Position numbers and translations under genes: made by a program. 7,894 bases of DNA. Origin: Nitrospirota bacterium. GTDB lineage: Bacteria > NPL-UPA2 > JAGMAN01. Below are positions 1 through 5,509 of the stretch, in pieces (the first letter of the stretch is position 1; each line of letters opens with the position of its first letter). The stretch is taken from NCBI GenBank assembly GCA_030605915.1, contig JAUWHM010000046.1, forward strand, positions 1 to 7,894. The letters run 5' to 3'. The notes below the pieces were generated by a model. The model had not been told where the DNA came from, ran no database searches, and saw nothing but the letters and a program-made list of their open reading frames with translations.

Positions 1-804
1 AAGGCACAGGTTACCATTTATACCAGGCAAGAGGACGTAGAAAGAATTATGCCTGAAGCGGAAAAGGCCTACCGTGAACGGGATGAACGCACGGCTGGAA
101 TGACCGATGAGAGCGTAGATACTTTCTACAGCTGCGCTTTATGTCAGAGCTTCGCTCCCAACCATGTATGCATTGTTAAGCCGGAGCGCTTAGGTCTCTG
201 CGGAGCTTATAACTGGTTAGATGCGAAAGCCTATTACGAGCTTGACCCAACTGGACCAAATCAGCCAGTGAAGAAAGGTGAATCTTTGGATGCAGTGAGA
301 GGAGAATGGAAGGGAGTTAACGATTTTATCTACCAGAAATCAAACAAAACCATGGAACGATTCCATGGTTACTCGATAATGACTTTTCCAGAGACAAGCT
401 GCGGGTGCTTTGAATGCATAATAGCCCTGATACCGGAAGCAAACGGGTTCATGATTGTCAACCGGGAATATCCGGGGATGACTCCTTGCGGCATGGCCTT
501 TAGCACTTTAGCTGGCACTGTGGGGGGAGGAAGACAGACTCCGGGTTTCATGGGTATAGGAAGACTGTATATCGTCAGCAAGAAATTTATCTCTGCTGAT
601 GGTGGGGTGAAGCGAATTGTCTGGATGACCAAGGAATTGAAGGATTCTTTAAGAGAAAAATTCATTAAGCGCGGTGAAGAAGAAGGTGACCTTGACCTGA
701 TCAATAAGATAGCTGATGAGACCCAGGCAACTACTTCCGAAGAACTCCTCACCTTTTTAGAAAAAGTGAAGCATCCAGCCTTGACCATGGAACCGCTCAT
801 GTAA
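1..804 (+). CDS. acsB: CODH/acetyl-CoA synthase beta subunit, C-terminal part (5' truncated by window)
   Basis: This is the catalytic subunit that joins a methyl group (from the corrinoid protein), CO and CoA into acetyl-CoA in the Wood-Ljungdahl pathway. It acts in the cytoplasm. The frame is open from base 1, giving 267 visible residues; the family is about 700 residues in bacteria, so the N-terminal domains lie outside. All A-cluster ligands are visible with the spacing of the Moorella enzyme: Cys45, Cys48, Cys57 and Cys67 of the fragment match Cys506/509/518/528 (gaps 3, 9, 10). A Cys-Gly-Cys at 134-136 matches Cys595-Gly-Cys597, which hold the distal nickel. Phe51 and His55 match Phe512 and His516 near the metal site. 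An internal ATG at base 49 is not the start, because homology continues upstream of it. The enzyme should be catalytically complete in this domain. It is followed 26 bases later by panD, probably in one transcript. Confidence 0.96.
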   Translation, partial: KAQVTIYTRQEDVERIMPEAEKAYRERDERTAGMTDESVDTFYSCALCQSFAPNHVCIVKPERLGLCGAYNWLDAKAYYELDPTGPNQPVKKGESLDAVRGEWKGVNDFIYQKSNKTMERFHGYSIMTFPETSCGCFECIIALIPEANGFMIVNREYPGMTPCGMAFSTLAGTVGGGRQTPGFMGIGRLYIVSKKFISADGGVKRIVWMTKELKDSLREKFIKRGEEEGDLDLINKIADETQATTSEELLTFLEKVKHPALTMEPLM

Positions 805-816
805 ACCTTGACAATT

Positions 817-824
817 AAGGAGGT
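817..824 (+). promoter_or_regulatory. Strong ribosome binding site of panD
   Basis: AAGGAGGT lies 6 bases before the ATG at 831. It is a near-perfect Shine-Dalgarno match and fixes the panD start. No terminator is seen between acsB and panD, which supports cotranscription. Confidence 0.8.
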
Positions 825-830
825 CCTTTA

Positions 831-1187
831 ATGTTAAGAGAAATGCTAAAATCCAAGATTCACAGGGCAGTGGTTACTAAAAAAGAGTTAAAATATGAGG
901 GGAGTATCGGTATTGATAAATTGATTCTCACCGAAAGCGATATTGCCACCGGCGAAAAGGTCCAGGTCCTTAATTTCAATAATGGAGAAAGGTTTGAGAC
1001 TTATGTCATAGAAGAGAAGGAAGGCTCCGGCACTATCAGCCTTTATGGTCCGGCGGCCAGACTTGGGGAAGTTGGAGATGGGGTCTGCATTCTCTCCTAT
1101 GTTCTCGCCGACGATAAAGAAATTAAGGGAATAAAGCCAGAAACAATATATTTGGATGAAAACAACAGGTTAGTTAAACGACGATAG
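831..1187 (+). CDS. panD: Aspartate 1-decarboxylase proenzyme
   Basis: This enzyme decarboxylates L-aspartate to beta-alanine, the precursor of pantothenate and CoA. It is cytoplasmic and pyruvoyl-dependent, and the family forms tetramers. The 118 residues align with E. coli PanD (126 aa) without gaps through the active site. The self-cleavage pair is Gly24-Ser25 in a YEGS motif (Tyr22 present), and Lys9, His11, Arg54, Thr57 and Tyr58 sit at the E. coli positions. Cleavage at Gly24-Ser25 would give a small beta chain and an alpha chain capped by pyruvoyl. One oddity is that position 72, Asn in E. coli in a motif NGAAA, is Tyr here (YGPAA). The start is fixed by the strong ribosome site at 817-824. 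The gene lies between acsB and a radical SAM gene in an apparent operon. No panB, panC or PanD maturation factor gene is visible. Confidence 0.96.
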   Translation: MLREMLKSKIHRAVVTKKELKYEGSIGIDKLILTESDIATGEKVQVLNFNNGERFETYVIEEKEGSGTISLYGPAARLGEVGDGVCILSYVLADDKEIKGIKPETIYLDENNRLVKRR

Positions 1188-2110
1188 AAAAACCTTATTA
1201 TTCCTTCAAACAATTTCTACGAGAGAGGTTTAGTTGCCCGGTTTATAAACTGCCCGTGGATGCTGGTTTTACCTGCCCTAACCGGGATGGGCGGCTTGGT
1301 TATGGTGGCTGCATCTATTGCTACAATCCGGGATTCAGTCCGCCTGCTCTTGGTAGCAAAGGAAAGATGAGTATCCATGAACAAATCCAGCGGGGAAAAT
1401 CTACTTTAAAACGAAACAAAACAGGCAGGAAATTTTTAGTTTATTTCCAACCTTACACCAATACCTATGCTCATCCTAACATCTTAAAGAAATTATATGA
1501 CGAAGCCCTTATGGATGAGGATGTCCTTGGCCTCTGCATCGGGACAAGGCCCGATTGTGTAAATGAGGAGATACTTGACCTTATTGAAAGTTATACAGCG
1601 GACTACCATATATGGATTGAGTATGGGCTTCAGTCAATGCATGATGAGACCCTCTCCAGAATTAATCGCGGACATAGCTTTGCCCAGTTTGAAGAAGCGG
1701 TCAATCGCACTAAAGGTAGAAGGATTTTTATATGTGTCCATATAATTCTTGGATTGCCAGGCGAGACGAAAGAGGATATGCTTAAGACCGTAGACGCCAT
1801 CTCAAGGATGGGGATAGATGGGATTAAAATTCATCATCTTCAGGTAATCGAGGGCACACCATTGGCAGAGGAGTTTAGAAAGGCTAAAGTTAAGGTCTTT
1901 GACCTTGAAGAATATATAGCCGTGGTCTGCGACATAATTGAGCATCTTTCTCCCCAGATTACCATTCAGCGGCTTTTTGGGGAAGTCCTTGAAGACAGAC
2001 TGCTTATCGCCCCACGCTGGCGGGGGACCAAAGGGGAGATCATCAGCGCCATTGAAAATGAGTTTTCTGAAAGGGGCTCTTTTCAGGGGATCAGGTTTAA
2101 TGCTGTTTAA
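1184..2110 (+). CDS. Radical SAM protein, TIGR01212/YhcC family, non-standard start
   Basis: This belongs to the YhcC-like radical SAM family (TIGR01212), which has an Elp3-like core; its substrate is not established. From codon 1184 it has 308 residues, the normal family length. The [4Fe-4S] ligands are Cys31, Cys43 and Cys46 (C-x11-C-x2-C after GFT, with CPNRDG). Later family motifs are GTRPDC, RINRGH, GLPGE, and a C-terminal segment (LLIAPRW...) typical of the family's C-terminal domain. The first ordinary start is GTG at 1256, but the 24 codons before it (ATA at 1184 to CCC at 1253) encode YYSFKQFLRERF and VYKLP, which match the family N-terminus just before VDAGFTCPNRDG. There is no ATG, GTG or TTG in frame after the upstream stop at 1175-1177. 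ATA at 1184, which overlaps the panD stop, is the best candidate start. If only GTG 1256 is used the protein has 284 residues. Confidence 0.88.
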   Translation: MEKPYYSFKQFLRERFSCPVYKLPVDAGFTCPNRDGRLGYGGCIYCYNPGFSPPALGSKGKMSIHEQIQRGKSTLKRNKTGRKFLVYFQPYTNTYAHPNILKKLYDEALMDEDVLGLCIGTRPDCVNEEILDLIESYTADYHIWIEYGLQSMHDETLSRINRGHSFAQFEEAVNRTKGRRIFICVHIILGLPGETKEDMLKTVDAISRMGIDGIKIHHLQVIEGTPLAEEFRKAKVKVFDLEEYIAVVCDIIEHLSPQITIQRLFGEVLEDRLLIAPRWRGTKGEIISAIENEFSERGSFQGIRFNAV

Positions 2111-2184
2111 TGCTGATGGAAAAATATCCTTCTCTTATAGATCGCGAGTTTGACAGTTAATTGACATAAGTTATTGATATTAAA

Positions 2185-2225
2185 GGATCGGCCACTTTCG
2201 TTTCGTACTACATTTGGCCTGATCC
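2185..2225. repeat. Inverted repeat, 9 bp arms with one bulge
   Basis: GGATCGGCC at 2185-2193 pairs with GGCCTGATCC at 2216-2225, with one bulged T at 2220 and a 22-base loop. No T-run follows, so it is not an ordinary terminator of the upstream radical SAM gene, although it is the nearest structure downstream of that gene. Its role is unknown. Confidence 0.5.
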
Positions 2226-2538
2226 AGCTAAATGACGGTGTTGGAGAAACGGAATTTCCAGTTGCTGGCAGGTCTGCTTCTGCTCCCGATCAGCGACGGT
2301 GATGCTTCTCTTCTTACTGCCGGTTGAAAATCCCGCAGGTTTTGCCGGTCGGGGGATGAACTAATTGATATTGATATTCCCAAGGCAGTAAGTGAGTTGA
2401 GGCACCAAATCATTTAAGCGGGTAATGTCTTATAGCCCTAAACTGGATATATTACCTTTAAAAAACCAGGCATAAAACAAGCTGATATTGATAAAACTGG
2501 CCATATAAGGCAAGAAATATATCCAATCAGGCGCCCTG

Positions 2539-2568
2539 AACTCTAAGATCGTTGGTTCTTAGCGAGTT
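2539..2568. repeat. Inverted repeat (AACT-CTAAGA hairpin)
   Basis: AACTCTAAGA at 2539-2548 pairs with TCTTAG (2557-2562) and, after a 2-base bulge, AGTT (2565-2568), around an 8-base loop. A smaller palindrome TCAGG-cgc-CCTGA sits directly before it at 2527-2539. No T-run follows. It could be part of the leader of the gene at 2687. Confidence 0.4.
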
Positions 2569-2686
2569 GCTACAGGAAGCCCAAATACAGATATACAGAT
2601 TACGACGAGAAGAATAATGCTGAGTAAGAGGCAGTGAGGATAGCATTTAAGCATAAATTTTAGGAGGAGGTAGCAAGAGAGATAGA

Positions 2687-2989
2687 ATGGATCAGATAAC
2701 CACCAAAACTATCTGGGGTCTGATCTCAGTAGCTATATTGGGAGGAATAGGCTTAGCCGCTAAAGAGACCATCAGTAATATCTGGGCTGCCTTTTCTTTT
2801 ATGCTAAATCCTGGCCTTCGCCGGGGAAGCACCATCGAGGCCAAGGTCCAGGGAGAATTATTAAAAGGCACCTTGAAAGGCTTTGGCCTGACCAGGGCAG
2901 TAATTGAAGACCAGGAGGGCAACACCCATCTTATTCTGATCAGCGACCTCAAAAAGACCACTATCAAGGTTAAAGGTTATCGGCAATAA
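2687..2989 (+). CDS. Minimal MscS-like membrane protein (pore helix plus beta domain only)
   Basis: This is a 100-residue protein. Residues about 8-40 form a hydrophobic, Gly/Ala-rich segment (LGGIGLAAKETISN) that resembles the pore-lining TM3 of the mechanosensitive channel MscS. Residues about 41-95 resemble the MscS beta domain: PGLRRGSTIE matches the family pattern PFRxGDxIE, then a GxLxGTL-type strand, a GLT turn, and HLILISDL, which takes the place of the usual VxIPNS/DL strand. The TM1-TM2 region and the C-terminal alpha/beta cage of true MscS (286 aa in E. coli) are both missing, yet the gene has a normal ATG, a purine-rich ribosome site (AGGAGGAGG, 2663-2671, rather far from the ATG) and a clean stop. 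It may be a stand-alone small protein or a relic. Channel activity is not implied. A lipoprotein gene starts 44 bases downstream, probably in the same operon. Confidence 0.72.
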   Translation: MDQITTKTIWGLISVAILGGIGLAAKETISNIWAAFSFMLNPGLRRGSTIEAKVQGELLKGTLKGFGLTRAVIEDQEGNTHLILISDLKKTTIKVKGYRQ

Positions 2990-3033
2990 CCCTAAGCCCT
3001 GCTAATTTCTGTAAATGAAGAGGAGATAAACCA

Positions 3034-3561
3034 GTGAGAAGATGGGTAGCATTAGTTTTGATAATAGGCACTACTTTTTCAGGGTGCGCCACAACAAGGC
3101 CGCAGAGCAATCTCATCTTAAACGAGGAATACTTCCTGGTTGCTCATAGGGAGATCCAGAATGCCAGGGAGTCAATTTATCTTATTACCTATCTATTTCT
3201 TCTTTATGATTATCAGGATGCATACCCTAACCGGATATTTAAAGACCTCATAGACGCCCAAAGAAGAGGGGTTAATGTCCATGTGATCCTTGATTATCCC
3301 AAGCCGGAATATATGGATGAGGAAGGGCCAAAGAACCAGGAGGCATACGAGAAGCTGAAGGCGGCCGGCATAGATGTGCGGTTTGACAGTCCCGAGAAGA
3401 GAACCCACAACAAGGTTTTGATCATAGATAAAGAGACGATTATCGTCGGCAGTCACAATTATTCATTTGCTGGGTTAAGATATAACAATGAGGCTTCGTT
3501 ACTTCTCAGAGATAGAGATAAAGCCAGGAGACTGATTGAATATTTTGGGCAAATTGAGTAA
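3034..3561 (+). CDS. Phospholipase D-like lipoprotein with a single HKD motif
   Basis: This is a 175-residue exported member of the phospholipase D superfamily. The start is GTG at 3034, with AGGAGAT about 7 bases upstream. Residues 1-17 form a lipoprotein signal (RR, hydrophobic stretch) ending in a lipobox FSGC with Cys18 as the predicted lipidated residue, so it should be membrane-anchored in the envelope. The catalytic motif is H125-x-K127-x4-D132, followed by GSHNYS (139-144) and NNEA (151-154), the standard downstream PLD elements. One HKD and this length are like the Nuc-type endonucleases and other short PLDs, which act as homodimers. The substrate could be phospholipid or nucleic acid and is not determined by the sequence. 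It follows the small MscS-like gene by 44 bases. No clear terminator is seen after it, only a T-run at about 3593-3600 without a convincing stem. Confidence 0.9.
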   Translation: MRRWVALVLIIGTTFSGCATTRPQSNLILNEEYFLVAHREIQNARESIYLITYLFLLYDYQDAYPNRIFKDLIDAQRRGVNVHVILDYPKPEYMDEEGPKNQEAYEKLKAAGIDVRFDSPEKRTHNKVLIIDKETIIVGSHNYSFAGLRYNNEASLLLRDRDKARRLIEYFGQIE

Positions 3562-3627
3562 GTAATTGACAAATCCAACTATAACAAGACAGTTTTTTTA
3601 TTGTTTCAAAAGTTAGTACGAATTTGC

Positions 3628-3656
3628 TTGACAAACAATGTTGTATATGTTACAAG
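3628..3656 (+). promoter_or_regulatory. Sigma-70-type promoter for the MerR-like gene
   Basis: A perfect -35 TTGACA at 3628-3633 is followed after 17 bases by TACAAG at 3651-3656, preceded by TG at 3648-3649 (extended -10). A perfect TATAAT at 3658-3663 is also present, but 24 bases from the -35, which is too far for a standard pair. Between the elements lies the small dyad ACAA-TG-TTGT (3635-3644), a possible operator. The gene starts about 45 bases downstream, so autoregulation by the encoded HTH protein is plausible but not shown. Confidence 0.5.
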
Positions 3657-3703
3657 TTATAATAAAGACAATAACCACAATATTATAATAAGGGAGATAA
3701 AAG

Positions 3704-3943
3704 ATGAAGAAAACGATCACGACGAAAGAGATTGCGGAAAAGTACGGTCTTTCATATCAAACCGTGAATCATTATACGAGGCTGGGTTTACTAATTGTTG
3801 TTAGGAGAGAGGGTTATAGGAGGGTGTATGAAGAGAAGGAGGTAAGGAGGCGCATTGAAAAAATTATCGAATTAAAAAACCAGAGATATACACTACACTT
3901 AATTCGTAATCAATTTGATAAGGAAGCAAAAGAAAGAAAATGA
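3704..3943 (+). CDS. Small MerR-type helix-turn-helix DNA-binding protein
   Basis: This is a 79-residue predicted transcription regulator. Residues 5-30 (TTKEIAEKYGLSYQTVNHYTRLGLL) match the MerR-family winged HTH, including YTRLGLL, which corresponds to the family's RYYERxGLL. Residues 34-42 (REGYRRVY) form the wing, followed by a charged helix to the end. The long coiled coil and effector-binding domain of classical MerR proteins are absent, so it is essentially an isolated DNA-binding domain; how it senses a signal is unknown. The start is ATG with AGGGAGAT about 6 bases upstream. A frame beginning with TTG at 3601 overlaps it but lacks any family match. The gene has its own promoter candidate at 3628 and is followed 50 bases later by a DUF3870 gene. 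Confidence 0.82.
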   Translation: MKKTITTKEIAEKYGLSYQTVNHYTRLGLLIVVRREGYRRVYEEKEVRRRIEKIIELKNQRYTLHLIRNQFDKEAKERK

Positions 3944-3993
3944 AAGGAATTCAGGTTTTTTGTTTTATTAACGTTTAGTAACAGGGAGCAATT

Positions 3994-4359
3994 GTGAGTA
4001 AAGACAAAAAAGAAGAGGAAGCAAAATATAAATTAAGGCCAGAGACCATAGTGATTGCTGGCTCTGCCAGACTGCCGGAAAATATTACCGCAAAACATGT
4101 TTTCGGCTATTTCGCAATAGAGCTTGAAATAGACCCTGCTGATTCCAAAATCGTAGATATTTCTTGTACATTATTGCCTTTCCTGGGAGAGAAAATACTT
4201 AGCAACGCACTTTTAGGAAATAAAGTTGAGGAAGGGATTGAAAATGCCGTAAAGCAACTAGAGAGAAGGTTCTTCAGCGTAACAAAAAGAGCAATCATTG
4301 CTGCTCTCGAAGACGCATATAAATGGTATAAAAAGTCTTTAGAAGAGAAAACCTACTGA
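3994..4359 (+). CDS. DUF3870 domain protein
   Basis: This is a 121-residue soluble protein with no signal or membrane segment. It resembles the DUF3870 family, whose function is unknown. The family pattern is visible: a strand plus SARLPENITA (24-33), an acidic ExDPADSKIVDISCTL block (45-60, with Cys58), and near the C-terminus RAIIAALEDAYKWY (99-112), the usual KAIIAALxDxY ending. The start is GTG at 3994 with AGGGAG a few bases upstream. It follows the MerR-type gene by 50 bases with no terminator between, so the two may form an operon and DUF3870 could be the partner or sensor of that regulator; this is inference. A structured RNA region with a terminator begins just after its stop. Confidence 0.82.
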   Translation: MSKDKKEEEAKYKLRPETIVIAGSARLPENITAKHVFGYFAIELEIDPADSKIVDISCTLLPFLGEKILSNALLGNKVEEGIENAVKQLERRFFSVTKRAIIAALEDAYKWYKKSLEEKTY

Positions 4360-4372
4360 CTTACTGATTAAT

Positions 4373-4520
4373 GCTGCGCTATCCATTGATGTATGACAGC
4401 CTCATACATCGAGCGTGGGTAGGATACCAGCGAGAACTACAGAAGTTTTAAAGACTTCTCTGGTTCCATAAGTAAGGCGCGATATATAACCCAGCTGGTT
4501 ATCTAAAATGGATAGCGAGC
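4373..4520 (+). ncRNA. Structured RNA, riboswitch- or attenuator-like, class not recognised
   Basis: A long-range helix joins CGCTATCCATT (4377-4387) to AATGGATAGCG (4507-4517), 11 pairs without mismatch, extended by GCT (4373-4375) with AGC (4518-4520) around a bulged G at 4376. Inside are at least three local hairpins. GATGTATGA (4388-4396) pairs with TCATACATC (4402-4410). GGTA (4418-4421) pairs with TACC (4425-4428). AGAAGT (4441-4446) pairs with ACTTCT (4454-4459), extended by GAAC/GTTC (4434-4437, 4463-4466). The closing helix uses bases of the 3' arm of the terminator at 4488-4526, so the two folds exclude each other. It starts 14 bases after the DUF3870 stop. I could not match it to a known riboswitch, T-box or other RNA family. 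The strand is assigned from the U-run and the surrounding genes. Confidence 0.6.
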
Positions 4521-4538
4521 TGGGTTTTTTTATTTTTT
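4488..4538 (+). terminator. Strong intrinsic terminator
   Basis: AACCCAGCT (4488-4496) pairs perfectly with AGCTGGGTT (4518-4526). The loop contains a further TATC/GATA pairing (4500-4503 with 4511-4514). It is followed by a T-rich tract to 4538. This is a textbook rho-independent terminator on the + strand. It would end the MerR/DUF3870 transcript unless the alternative helix of the preceding RNA forms. Confidence 0.85.
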
Positions 4539-4540
4539 AC

Positions 4541-4573
4541 GGTATAGGAAAGCATAAAAACACTTTCCTAACC
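4541..4573. repeat. Hairpin just after the terminator
   Basis: GGT-a-TAGGAAAG (4541-4552) pairs with CTTTCCTA-ACC (4563-4573): 11 pairs with one bulged A and a 10-base A-rich loop. The function is unknown; it could protect an RNA end or belong to an inserted repeat. Confidence 0.5.
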
Positions 4574-4576
4574 ACT

Positions 4577-4611
4577 GAAAATCGCATTGAAGTTATCGCG
4601 AAGCGATTTTC
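4577..4611. repeat. Inverted repeat GAAAATCGC / GCGATTTTC
   Basis: Perfect 9-base arms at 4577-4585 and 4603-4611 enclose 17 bases. An alternative inner hairpin ATCGC-gaa-GCGAT (4595-4607) competes with it. It lies within the non-coding block upstream of the ExbB gene. The stretch from 4612 to 4705 shows no gene. Confidence 0.5.
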
Positions 4612-4720
4612 TTGAACTAGAGCGGTAGCTGATAAAAGCAGGGCGAAAAATAGAGGATGGCGGGCCTGTATTAGGCAAATATATGGTGTCTGACCCAAAG
4701 TAGTGAGGGAGGGATAAGAG

Positions 4721-5509
4721 ATGAGTGTGCCGAGTAAAGTTTTCATTGGTATGGGAGTTATAGGGTTAGTGATAGTATTGGCAGTGACCGCTGTTTATGG
4801 GCAGGTGCTTCCTATAAGGGAGATGCCCCCGGGCGAGGGACTGACTCTCTGGCAGGTCATCAAGGCAGGACAGGAGATTATGGTGGTATTGGCACTGCTC
4901 TCCCTCACTGCCTTAGCTCTGCTCATCTACTATTTGCTCAGTTTGCGCCGAAGCATTCTCATGCCTGCACCTTTTATATCCAGGATGCGCCATTGCCTGA
5001 AACAGAATGACCCGGAGGCCATTGAGCAACTATGTCCCCAGGGAGGCGACCACTTCGGGGCAGCCATCTTGCGGGCTGGTCTGGAGCACCGGGGAGAGGG
5101 AATAGCTATGGTGCGGGAGATGACACAAAGCGAAGGAGCCAGAAGGGCAGCCTGGCTCTGGCAGAGAATCTCTTATCTGCTGGATATCGGAATCATTGCT
5201 CCCCTGGTGGGATTGTTAGGAACAGTCCTTGGGATGATTCAAGCCTTCAAGGTAGTAGCGGCTGGCGTGGCCACCGTTAAGCCGATCTGGCTGGCGGCTG
5301 GTGTCTCCAAGGCCCTGGTTACAACAGCCGGGGGTCTTATAGTAGGAATCCTTGCCATGTTTTTTTACGCCATATTCAGGGGGCGTGTTCAGTCACTCTT
5401 GAGCTGGCTTGAGGCGGAGTGCGAAAGTTTCGTTGTCCCGATTAGTCTTCTTGGAAAGTCTTCAGGTTCCGGGAAGGAAGGCAAACGGGCTGGGGAGGAG
5501 AGGTCATGA
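4721..5509 (+). CDS. ExbB/TolQ/MotA family proton channel subunit
   Basis: This is a 262-residue inner-membrane protein of the ExbB/TolQ family, which forms a pentameric channel around an ExbD dimer and converts proton flow into mechanical work. There are four hydrophobic segments: residues about 7-27 (possibly a signal peptide, ending AVYG), 53-75, 152-176 and 199-219. The family signature is APLVGLLGTVLGMIQAF (160-176) and, in the last segment, SKALVTTAGGLIVGI (196-210), which includes the conserved Thr-rich face. The loop between segments two and three (about 76-150) is cytoplasmic, as in ExbB. The start is ATG with GAGGGAGGG about 8 bases upstream. Its stop overlaps the next gene's ATG by four bases (ATGA), so the two are translationally coupled. 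ExbB is more likely than MotA because of the length and the ExbD neighbour. Confidence 0.93.
   Translation: MSVPSKVFIGMGVIGLVIVLAVTAVYGQVLPIREMPPGEGLTLWQVIKAGQEIMVVLALLSLTALALLIYYLLSLRRSILMPAPFISRMRHCLKQNDPEAIEQLCPQGGDHFGAAILRAGLEHRGEGIAMVREMTQSEGARRAAWLWQRISYLLDIGIIAPLVGLLGTVLGMIQAFKVVAAGVATVKPIWLAAGVSKALVTTAGGLIVGILAMFFYAIFRGRVQSLLSWLEAECESFVVPISLLGKSSGSGKEGKRAGEERS

Larger units (their letters stand above)
2111..2686. other. Gene-less stretch of about 576 bases
   Basis: I see no convincing gene here. Short open frames occur, for example a 31-codon + frame at 2232-2327 (ATG, no good ribosome site) and a 61-codon frame on the - strand at 2228-2413, but neither has a recognisable motif. Two TTGACA sequences (2150-2155 and 2161-2166) could be -35 elements, but neither has a good -10 at the right distance. 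The stretch contains the hairpins listed separately and a tandem 8-base repeat ATACAGAT at 2585-2600. It may be a decayed gene or long leader. The gap ends with AGGAGG-type bases at 2663-2671 for the next gene. Confidence 0.5.

Noticed and set aside
369..800. 143-codon open frame on the - strand
   Set aside because: It lies wholly inside acsB, whose A-cluster residues are fully conserved, and shows no family motif.
1938..2153. 71-codon + frame over the end of the radical SAM gene
   Set aside because: Out-of-frame shadow of the conserved C-terminal domain of the radical SAM protein.
2228..2413. 61-codon open frame on the - strand in the gene-less gap
   Set aside because: No ribosome site and no recognisable motif; Ser/Ile/Arg-rich composition typical of chance frames.
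2585..2600. CRISPR-like or satellite repeat
   Set aside because: Only two tandem copies of an 8-base unit; there is no repeat-spacer pattern anywhere in the window.
3601..3804. 67-codon + frame starting at TTG, overlapping the MerR-type gene
   Set aside because: It covers the promoter candidate and continues out of frame through the HTH gene, which has the better start, ribosome site and family match.
4373..4526. Retron msr-msd RNA, because of the long inverted repeats around internal hairpins
   Set aside because: No reverse transcriptase gene lies beside it, and the 3' repeat runs directly into an intrinsic terminator.
4373..4538. Known riboswitch, T-box leader, tRNA-like or integron attC site
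   Set aside because: No T-box sequence, no conserved cores of the c-di-GMP, fluoride, cobalamin or ZTP classes that I can recall, no cloverleaf, and no attC core sites (GTTRRRY/RYYYAAC) at the ends.
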